Shown piece after piece: positions 7,702-12,231 of a stretch of 12,231 nucleotides of DNA. The notes below the pieces were generated by a model. The model saw only the letters and a program-made list of their open reading frames with translations, ran no database searches and had not been told where the DNA came from. The position numbers and the translations under genes were made by a program. This DNA comes from JAFHCF01 sp048497495 (GTDB taxonomy: Bacteria; Pseudomonadota; Alphaproteobacteria; Rhizobiales; Ancalomicrobiaceae), in the NCBI GenBank assembly GCA_048497495.1, contig JAFHCF010000261.1, forward strand, positions 1 through 12,231, read 5' to 3'. Every line of letters begins with the position of its first letter. Within the stretch, counting starts at the first letter, position 1.

Positions 7702-9267
7702 TCACTCGGCCGGAGCGAGCGCCGGCTCGGCGGCGGGGGTGTCGAGGGCGAGGGCCTTCACCGGTCCGAGGCGGATGTATTTGCGCATCAGGACCACCTC
7801 GACGACGAGCAGCGACGTGTAGAAGAGGATGAAGCCGCCGAGGGTGAAGAGGATCTGCGGCACCGACAACGCCGAGGTGCCGAGGCCGGTCGGCAGCACC
7901 CCGTCGATCGCCCAGGGCTGACGGCCGTATTCGGCGACGAACCAACCGAGTTCGGCGGCGACCCACGGCAGGGGCAGCGTCACCACGGCGAGCCGCAGGA
8001 AGCCGCGGCGGGCGAAGTCCCGCTTGGTCGAGAGCCAGAAGGCATAGGCGAAGAAGCCGATGAAGTAGAAGCCGAGCGCCACCATCAGGCGGAACGACCA
8101 GAACAGCGGCGTCACCGCCGGCACCGTGTCGAGCGCGGCGAGGGTGATCGTCGCCGCGTCCGCCTTGCGCGGGTCGTCGACGTAGCGCCTCAGGAGCAGG
8201 GCATGCCCGAGGTCTCCGGCATGGCTCGCCAGGGTGGCGCGGGCCTCGACGTTGCCGCGATCGGCCTTGAAGCGCTCGAGCGCGTCATAGGCGACGAGGC
8301 CCTGCCGGATGCGGGTCTCGGCCTTGGCGACCAGATCCTTGATGCCGGGCAGTTCCGTCGAGACGGAGCGGGTGGCGATCAGGCCGAGGGCCCAGGGGAT
8401 GCGGATCTCGACCGCGTTCTCCTGTTTCGCCTGATCGGGGATCGCGGCGACGATGAAGCCGGCGGGCGCCTTCTCCGTCTCCCACATGGCCTCCATCGCG
8501 GCGAGCTTCATGTGCTGGTGTTCGGAGACCGAATAGCCGCTCTCGTCGCCGAGGACGACGGCGGAGAGCGCCGCGGCGAGGCCGAAGGCGGAGGCGACGA
8601 TCACCGAGCGTTGGGCGAAGGCGACGTGGCGGTTCTGCAGGAGATACCAGGCCGAGATCGCCAGCACGAAGACCGCGCCGGTGACGTAGCCGGCGGAGAC
8701 CGTGTGGACGAACTTCGACTGGGCGACCGGATTGAAGATCAGGGCGCCGAAGTCGGTCAGTTCCATGCGCATCGTGTCGGGGTTGAAGACCGCCCCGATC
8801 GGGTTCTGCATCCAGCCGTTGGCGACCAGGATCCACAGCGCCGAAATGTTCGAGCCGAGGGCGACGAGCCAGGTGACGGCGAGATGGCCGGTCTTCGACA
8901 TGCGGTCCCAACCGAAGAAGAACAGACCGACGAAGGTGCTCTCCAGGAAGAAGGCCATCAGGCCCTCGATCGCCAGCGGGGCGCCGAAGATGTCGCCGAC
9001 GTAGTGGCTGTAGTAGGCCCAGTTGGTGCCGAACTGGAACTCCATGGTGATGCCGGTGGCGACGCCCATGGCGAAGTTGATGCCGAAGAGCTTGCCCCAG
9101 AACTTGGTCATGTCGCGCCAGATCTCACGACCGGTCATGACATAGGCGCTCTCCATGATGGCGAGCAGGAAGGAGAGCCCCAGCGTCAGGGGCACGAAGA
9201 GGAAGTGGTAGAGGGCGGTCGCGGCGAACTGCAGTCGCGCGAGGGCCACGGGATCGAAATCCAACAT
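7702..9267 (-). CDS. cydA: Cytochrome bd ubiquinol oxidase subunit I (CydA)
   Basis: A 521-residue inner-membrane subunit that oxidises ubiquinol and reduces O2 to water through haems b558, b595 and d. The ligands align with E. coli CydA: His21 (E. coli His19) in ALYHFLFVPLTLG, His188 (His186) in KFVHTVSAGYV and Met395 (Met393) in SFRLMVALGFY. Conserved acids are Glu101 and Glu109 in IEGLMAFFLEST and Glu446 in AEYGRQPWAI. The periplasmic Q-loop starts at GDESGY (240-245) with KLAAMEAMWETE (254-265). The total length, almost equal to the 522-residue E. coli protein, places it in the long Q-loop group, not the short-loop cyanide-insensitive oxidase group. The ATG at 9267 follows GAGAAG. Its cydB, cydX and cydP neighbours fit; cydDC assembly genes are not in the window. 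Confidence 0.98.
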   Translation of the reverse strand: MLDFDPVALARLQFAATALYHFLFVPLTLGLSFLLAIMESAYVMTGREIWRDMTKFWGKLFGINFAMGVATGITMEFQFGTNWAYYSHYVGDIFGAPLAIEGLMAFFLESTFVGLFFFGWDRMSKTGHLAVTWLVALGSNISALWILVANGWMQNPIGAVFNPDTMRMELTDFGALIFNPVAQSKFVHTVSAGYVTGAVFVLAISAWYLLQNRHVAFAQRSVIVASAFGLAAALSAVVLGDESGYSVSEHQHMKLAAMEAMWETEKAPAGFIVAAIPDQAKQENAVEIRIPWALGLIATRSVSTELPGIKDLVAKAETRIRQGLVAYDALERFKADRGNVEARATLASHAGDLGHALLLRRYVDDPRKADAATITLAALDTVPAVTPLFWSFRLMVALGFYFIGFFAYAFWLSTKRDFARRGFLRLAVVTLPLPWVAAELGWFVAEYGRQPWAIDGVLPTGLGTSALSVPQILFTLGGFILFYTSLLVVEVVLMRKYIRLGPVKALALDTPAAEPALAPAE

Positions 9268-9287
9268 GGGCTTCTCTTTCCGGTGGT

Positions 9288-9304
9288 CGGGACGCGAGGT
9301 CCCG
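9288..9304 (-). repeat. Small hairpin between cydP and cydA
   Basis: CGGGAC and GTCCCG form a perfect 6-bp stem with a 5-nt loop in the 42-bp gap between the two genes, ending about 20 bp before the cydA ATG. It could set relative stability or translation of the cydP and cydA parts of the transcript. Functional role is a guess. Confidence 0.3.
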
Positions 9305-9309
9305 GGGCG

Positions 9310-9513
9310 TCAGGGAAGGCGCGGGGCCGGCGACGGGGCTAAGAGACGCTCGACGGACGTCTCGTCGACCGGCGGTCGCTGGTCGGGGCCGGACAGGAAG
9401 ATCCGCATCGAGGCGACGACGCAGAGCTTGATCACGAGCGCGAGGACGATCGCCTCGGCGAGCGGCGCGCGCGGTCGACCCCCCGCCTTCGGGAAGGCGG
9501 TGAACGACGTCAC
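9310..9513 (-). CDS. cydP: CydP-like small subunit of cytochrome bd oxidase
   Basis: A 67-residue protein with one transmembrane helix (about 20-40, AEAIVLALVIKLCVVASMRI) containing a lysine, followed by FLSGPDQRPPVDETSVERLL. A short basic N-terminus, a helix with 'xVxKL', a proline/Asp-rich turn and an amphipathic tail, placed directly before cydA, is the pattern I know for CydP ('cytochrome oxidase putative small subunit'). The C-terminus is extended by a proline-rich stretch. The start is a GTG at 9513; no ATG precedes the helix and the ribosome site is weak. The gene ends 42 bp before cydA and starts 33 bp after the preceding gene. Identification is by pattern and position; sequence similarity in so small a protein is limited. 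Confidence 0.72.
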   Translation of the reverse strand: MTSFTAFPKAGGRPRAPLAEAIVLALVIKLCVVASMRIFLSGPDQRPPVDETSVERLLAPSPAPRLP

Positions 9514-9546
9514 GAGAGCTGATATTCGTCGGGTCCGCGGTGCGGA

Positions 9547-9807
9547 TCAGCCGGAGGCTTCACCCGGCACCGACCCGAGCGCCGGGCCGGTGAAGAGCCC
9601 GAGGAGCCCGAAGCTCACCGGCATCAGGCCGAGTCGGCCGAGGGAGAGCCCCGATTCGGTGGCCGCCGACAGCGAGGCGATGTGGCCGATGTCGAGGAAC
9701 ACGACGGCGGCGACGAAGAGCCCGCCGAGGGCGCTTCCCGCGAGGAAGCCGAGGACGGATCGGCGGAACGCCAGAAGGCGCACCCGATCGTCGAGATCGA
9801 TGGTCAT
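9547..9807 (-). CDS. Small membrane protein of unknown function, two predicted helices
   Basis: I do not recognise this 86-residue protein. It has a charged N-terminus (DLDDRVRLLAFRRS), then two hydrophobic segments at about 18-38 (VLGFLAGSALGGLFVAAVVF) and 58-78 (RLGLMPVSFGLLGLFTGPAL). These are joined by the loop LDIGHIASLSAATESGLSLG, and there is a short C-terminal tail. There are no cysteines; the single histidine is in the loop (His42). The ATG at 9807 is chosen because the reading frame upstream of it has composition unlike a protein; the ribosome site (GAGCGAG) is only moderate. It lies 33 bp before the cydP-like gene and 104 bp after the DUF2946-like gene, all on the same strand. A role linked to the bd oxidase is possible from position alone. 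Confidence 0.65.
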   Translation of the reverse strand: MTIDLDDRVRLLAFRRSVLGFLAGSALGGLFVAAVVFLDIGHIASLSAATESGLSLGRLGLMPVSFGLLGLFTGPALGSVPGEASG

Positions 9808-9911
9808 GGTTGAACTCGCTCGTCTGGTCCCGGTCTCGTCGACACGGGAGACGTGGATCCGATGGCTCCCGGGCGCGAACCGCGCCGGTGGGAGGCGTGA
9901 CGATCGGAGGG

Positions 9912-10355
9912 TCAGACGCGCGGTGGGCCGCGTGGCGAGGCGGAGGCGACGAAGCGGGCGAATTTCGGCGCGACGAGGGTCTCGACGACCCAGGTCTCGG
10001 GCTCGAAGGCGACGGGCGCGTCGAGAACGGCGAGGACGACCGGCGCGTCGGCGCTGCCCTGCGCCAAGGGCAGGCAGAAGGCGCACATCGGATCGACGGA
10101 GCCGTCCGATATCGGGTTGCCCTGGGCATCGAGCACGATCATGCCCGCGCCGGTGCAGATGACGATCCGATCGCCGAAGAGCTCGTCGAGGAAGGGGGCG
10201 TTGGCGGCCTCGGCGCTCGACGACACCAGGATGCCGGCGACGAGGTTGAAGAGGATGACGAGGAGCCCGAGCGCCGACACGACCTCACGACGGATGCGTC
10301 CGCGAGACGGATCCGTCGTCGTGTCGTAGATCTTGCGGCGGGCCGGCCCTGTCAT
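9912..10355 (-). CDS. DUF2946-like membrane-anchored protein with CAFC motif
   Basis: A 147-residue protein with a basic N-terminus (MTGPARRK, RGRIRRE), one hydrophobic segment at about 27-49 ending in SSSAEAANA (signal anchor or uncleaved signal peptide), and a periplasmic domain. This has VICTGAGMIVLDAQGNP (65-81) and PMCAFCLPLAQGS (89-101). A single Cys (67), the 'dG..vldadGnp' turn and a CxFC pair (Cys91, Cys94) are the pattern of DUF2946 proteins, a family I associate with copper-related and TonB neighbourhoods but of unproven function. The three cysteines could bind a metal. An ATG at 10382 is in frame but has no ribosome site; the ATG at 10355 has AGGAG, spaced a long 13 nt. It heads the cyd cluster and may share its promoter. 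Confidence 0.75.
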   Translation of the reverse strand: MTGPARRKIYDTTTDPSRGRIRREVVSALGLLVILFNLVAGILVSSSAEAANAPFLDELFGDRIVICTGAGMIVLDAQGNPISDGSVDPMCAFCLPLAQGSADAPVVLAVLDAPVAFEPETWVVETLVAPKFARFVASASPRGPPRV

Positions 10356-10407
10356 GGCGTGGGGCTGTCTCCTCGGGGTCATGCGACGACGACCCGAACC
10401 AATCGAA

Positions 10408-10437
10408 TTGATAAGCGGTCGGCGTCGCCCCTCGCAA
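10408..10437 (-). promoter_or_regulatory. Candidate promoter upstream of the DUF2946 / cyd cluster
   Basis: On the minus strand TTGCGA (10432-10437) is followed after 18 bp by TATCAA (10408-10413), in the only AT-rich patch of this 169-bp gap and about 50 bp before the DUF2946 ATG. The match to sigma70 consensus is moderate (4 of 6 for each box). It is the only plausible promoter I find before the six-gene cluster. Confidence 0.4.
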
Positions 10438-10451
10438 TGAGTGAAATTGCG
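10433..10451. promoter_or_regulatory. Inverted repeat overlapping the candidate -35, possible operator
   Basis: CGCAAT (10433-10438) and ATTGCG (10446-10451) form a perfect 6-bp inverted repeat separated by 7 bp, an arrangement that suits a dimeric regulator. It covers the candidate -35 box. A second short dyad, CAAT-N3-ATTG (10400-10410), overlaps the -10. Neither matches the FNR consensus TTGAT-N4-ATCAA. The regulator is unknown. Confidence 0.35.
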
Positions 10452-10524
10452 GGGGTGCCGAGGCGTGTCGACGCAGGTTCGGGCGCATGGGCCCAACCGA
10501 CACCGCGGTCGCCGCCCCTCCGCG

Positions 10525-11346
10525 TCACTCCGCCAACCAGGCCGCGAAAGCCGCGCCCCAGTCGGGGTGCCAGCGCGACAGCGGCGGGCGGTTCTCGACG
10601 ATGTCGCCGGCGGCCCAGGCGATGCGCTTCTCGTCGGTCGCCCGGTCGACCTCGCCGTCCGGGCAGAGGACGTAGAAGTCGTCGCGCTCCAGCGCGGCGA
10701 AGAGGAAGTCGACCACCTGCTCCGGCGTCCAGGCGCCCGCCGGCTTCTCGGTGCGGCCGCGCGCGGTGAGCCCGGTGAAGACGAAGCCGGGGATCAGCAG
10801 CCGCGCCTCGACCCGGCAGCCGGGCGTGGTGCGCAGGGCGTGTTGCAGGGCCTCGCTGTAGGCCTTCACGCCGGCCTTGGCGACGTTGTAGGCCGGGTCG
10901 CCCGGCGGCATGGTGATGCCCTGTTTCGATCCGGTGTTGATCACCAGGCCGGGCCGGCCGGTGGCGATCATCGCCGGCACGAAGGCGCGGCAGCCCTCGA
11001 CGATGCCGCCGAGGTTGACGGCGAGGACGCGGTCCCAGGTGCCCTCGGTGTCGAAGATCGAGCTGCCCGGTTGGATGCCGGCGTTGTTGACGAGGACGGC
11101 GGGCGGGCCGAAGCGGGTCGTGACGGTCTCCGCCAGGGCGCGCACGGCGGCGCGGTCCGAGACGTCGAGGCCGATCGCCGTCGCCCCGGGGACGTCGGCC
11201 GCCGCCCGTTCCAGCCGGTCGCCCGGCAGATCCACCATGACGACGCGAAGTCCCTCGTCGGCGAGACGGCGGGCGAGGGCGAGGCCGATGCCGGAGGCCG
11301 CGCCGGTCACCACCGCGACCGCTCCCTTTTCGATTGCCGGATGCAT
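10525..11346 (-). CDS. SDR-family NAD(P)-dependent oxidoreductase
   Basis: A 273-residue classical short-chain dehydrogenase/reductase. The nucleotide-binding loop TGAASGIG is at 14-21. Asp39 at the end of the second strand (VVMVDL) favours NAD(H). Further landmarks are LDVSD (60-64), NNAG (87-90) and Asn111. The catalytic residues are Ser140 (INTGS), Tyr153 and Lys157 (YNVAK). The C-terminus, from about 200, is longer and polar (RTEKPAGAWTPEQVVDFL ... RWHPDWGAAF), typical of the broad group whose substrate cannot be read from sequence. The ATG at 11346 is well supported by GGGAGGAG about 7 nt upstream. The gene stands alone between the tRNA-Phe gene and the cyd promoter region, with no pathway partner in view, so a substrate is not assigned. 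Confidence 0.93.
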   Translation of the reverse strand: MHPAIEKGAVAVVTGAASGIGLALARRLADEGLRVVMVDLPGDRLERAAADVPGATAIGLDVSDRAAVRALAETVTTRFGPPAVLVNNAGIQPGSSIFDTEGTWDRVLAVNLGGIVEGCRAFVPAMIATGRPGLVINTGSKQGITMPPGDPAYNVAKAGVKAYSEALQHALRTTPGCRVEARLLIPGFVFTGLTARGRTEKPAGAWTPEQVVDFLFAALERDDFYVLCPDGEVDRATDEKRIAWAAGDIVENRPPLSRWHPDWGAAFAAWLAE

Positions 11347-11663
11347 GACGCTTCTCCTCCCGAATGGGGACGATGCGGGCCGGCCGGCGCCGAGGCGTGG
11401 CCGTCCGCGCGGGGACGTTCCATCACCCCATGGTATGGCGGAGCGGATCGCCTTCGACCAGAGCGATTTCGTCCGGCCGGACATGCCGGGGCGCCGGAGC
11501 GGGCCGTGGCCTCGTGGCCGCGCCGATGCATCGAAGGTTCCGAACCGGCGCGCCGATCCTCGCGGTTGCGGCCGGATGTCACGCGATTTCGGGCGGATGG
11601 ACGACGGGCCACCATCGCGATGCGTCGCGGCGGCGGTGCGTCTCGCAGACATGGAGGGGGGAG
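11347..11663. other. Non-coding stretch between tRNA-Phe and the SDR gene
   Basis: I find no gene, convincing promoter, T-tailed terminator or repeat array in these 317 bp, apart from the SDR ribosome site at its left end. Open frames crossing it run into the tRNA gene and have no start or ribosome site of their own. It must hold the SDR promoter and the tRNA 3' end, but I cannot place either. Confidence 0.5.
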
Positions 11664-11739
11664 TGGTGCCTGAGGGCGGATTCGAACCACCGACACGCGG
11701 ATTTTCAATCCGCTGCTCTACCAACTGAGCTACTCAGGC
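11664..11739 (-). tRNA. tRNA-Phe, anticodon GAA, CCA encoded
   Basis: The minus strand folds into a complete cloverleaf of 76 nt. The acceptor GCCTGAG pairs with CTCAGGC, the D stem GCTC with GAGC, the anticodon stem GCGGA with TCCGC around the loop TTGAAAA (anticodon GAA), and the T stem GGTGG with CCGCC around TTCGAAT. Discriminator A is followed by an encoded CCA (11664-11666). Downstream of maf-yacG, it fits a chromosomal core region. Confidence 0.98.
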
Positions 11740-11791
11740 GACCGGACGGGAGGGGCGAGCGGCAGACCGTTCGTTTCCCGAGGGTGGGCGG

Positions 11792-11820
11792 TTTATAGTC
11801 GGTGAGGTCCGGGCTGTCCA
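11792..11820 (-). promoter_or_regulatory. Strong sigma70-type promoter of tRNA-Phe
   Basis: On the minus strand TGGACA (11815-11820) and TATAAA (11792-11797) are separated by exactly 17 bp, 5 of 6 matches in each box. It ends about 53 bp before the mature tRNA 5' end, leaving a short leader to be removed by RNase P. This is the best promoter match in the window. Confidence 0.75.
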
Positions 11821-11854
11821 GAGGTGTTTCGCTCCGATCGCGTGGAAACCGCGC

Positions 11855-11893
11855 CTCGGGGTAACCCCACGTCCGGGCACGACGATTCGTCGT
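11855..11893. repeat. Two short dyads between yacG and the tRNA promoter
   Basis: ACGACGATTCGTCGT (11879-11893) is a 7-bp inverted repeat with a single central base, and GGGG-TAA-CCCC forms a small hairpin next to it (about 11858-11868). They lie downstream of the yacG stop where a terminator would be expected, but no T-run follows. A weak terminator or a protein site are both possible. Confidence 0.35.
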
Positions 11894-11941
11894 TTCCGCG
11901 GCCCTCGCCCGACGCTTGGCGCGGAGATCGCCCGGTCGCGC

Positions 11942-12142
11942 TCACATGTCCTCGTCGTCGCTCTCGACCACGGGGATGGCATAGGCGCCGGTGAGCCAGC
12001 GGTGGAGATCGACGGCGCGGCAGCGCGGCGAGCAGAAGGGGCGGGCCTCGCGCGTCGCCGGCTTGCCGCAGATCGGGCAGGGGCGGGCGGGCGCGGCGGG
12101 CGTCTCGGGGGTGCCGGGGATGGGCGGGGTGCTCCTGGCCAT
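11942..12142 (-). CDS. yacG: DNA gyrase inhibitor YacG, zinc-finger protein
   Basis: A 66-residue protein with the YacG four-cysteine zinc finger. CPICGKP supplies Cys22 and Cys25, and FCSPRCRAVDLHRWLTGAYAIP supplies Cys37 and Cys41, spaced as in the family and followed by the diagnostic 'DLxxWLxGxYxIP' helix segment. YacG proteins bind GyrB and inhibit gyrase. This one has a 20-residue proline-rich N-terminal extension before the finger and an acidic tail (ESDDEDM). The ATG at 12142 lies one base after the stop of the preceding maf gene (TGA-G-ATG), so the two are almost certainly co-translated. The identification is firm. Confidence 0.95.
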   Translation of the reverse strand: MARSTPPIPGTPETPAAPARPCPICGKPATREARPFCSPRCRAVDLHRWLTGAYAIPVVESDDEDM

Positions 12143-12143
12143 C

Positions 12144-12230
12144 TCAGGCGACCGGCACGATCGGCGCGGTCCAGCCGGCGCGCACCGGCCAGCCGTTGCC
12201 TTCCAGGAGCCCGATGGTCTCGGCGAGCGG
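12144..12230 (-). CDS. maf: Probable Maf-family nucleotide pyrophosphatase, C-terminal fragment
   Basis: Only the last 28 codons are in the window; the 5' part lies beyond the right edge. PLAETIGLLEGNGWPV fits the C-terminal 'GLPLxETxxLLxGxGxPV' of Maf proteins, which hydrolyse non-canonical nucleoside triphosphates, followed by a short tail ending APIVPVA. Its position immediately before yacG supports this, since maf and yacG are commonly neighbours in rhizobia-like genomes. The short length keeps confidence moderate. Confidence 0.7.
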   Translation of the reverse strand, partial: PLAETIGLLEGNGWPVRAGWTAPIVPVA

Positions 12231-12231
12231 C

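Noticed and set aside
7702..9267. Cyanide-insensitive oxidase (CioA) instead of CydA
   Set aside because: The length, the Q-loop and the presence of CydX fit the long Q-loop CydA group; CioA proteins are shorter in this loop.
9547..10086. Extended form (179 residues) of the two-helix protein
   Set aside because: The part before 9807 overlaps the DUF2946-like gene and is Arg-rich noise; the hydrophobic, protein-like segment begins after the ATG at 9807.
10400..10413. FNR box upstream of the cyd cluster
   Set aside because: Only one half-site (TTGAT) is present; the partner ATCAA is not at the required 4-bp spacing.
11463..11591. Direct repeat GCGATTTCG at 11463 and 11583
   Set aside because: A nine-base repeat 120 bp apart without flanking similarity is easily due to chance.
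10525..11724. N-terminally extended SDR protein of 399 residues
   Set aside because: The extension would translate the tRNA-Phe gene. The SDR fold starts a few residues after the ATG at 11346, which has an excellent ribosome site.
11664..11739. tRNA-Phe as attachment site of an integrated element
   Set aside because: No second copy of the tRNA 3' end and no integrase or phage-like gene could be seen in the window.

Overview
The window looks like chromosomal DNA of a very GC-rich alphaproteobacterium, most likely of the Hyphomicrobiales (Rhizobiales). Three things support this: the imuA-imuB-dnaE2 mutagenesis cassette, a direct-repeat LexA box of the alphaproteobacterial form GTTC-N7-GTTC in front of it, and a maf-yacG-tRNA-Phe arrangement of the kind I associate with rhizobia. 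Nearly every gene is on the minus strand; only a LacI-type regulator fragment at the left edge is on the plus strand.

Left part (1-6190): the C-terminal end of a LacI-family regulator (plus) converges on a three-gene minus-strand SOS operon, imuA (start about 6125), imuB and dnaE2. ImuA and ImuB act as accessory factors for the error-prone polymerase DnaE2. A LexA box sits between a candidate promoter and the imuA start, imuA and imuB overlap by 122 bp, and the dnaE2 ribosome binding site overlaps the imuB stop codon, so expression looks tightly coupled.

Middle part (6270-10450): a minus-strand respiratory cluster that reads DUF2946-like protein, small two-helix membrane protein, cydP-like gene, cydA, cydB and cydX, then several hairpins and a strong intrinsic terminator that separates it from imuA. 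CydA (long Q-loop form), CydB and the 35-residue CydX make a cytochrome bd quinol oxidase. The two upstream membrane proteins are of unknown function, and a candidate promoter with an overlapping inverted repeat lies before the first.

Right part (10525-12231): an SDR-family oxidoreductase behind a 317-bp non-coding stretch, a tRNA-Phe(GAA) gene with encoded CCA and a strong sigma70-type promoter, then yacG (zinc-finger gyrase inhibitor) and the last 28 codons of a probable maf gene.

I saw no CRISPR array, transposase, integrase, phage gene or other obvious defence system. The part least explained by known families is the DUF2946 / two-helix pair at the head of the cyd cluster.
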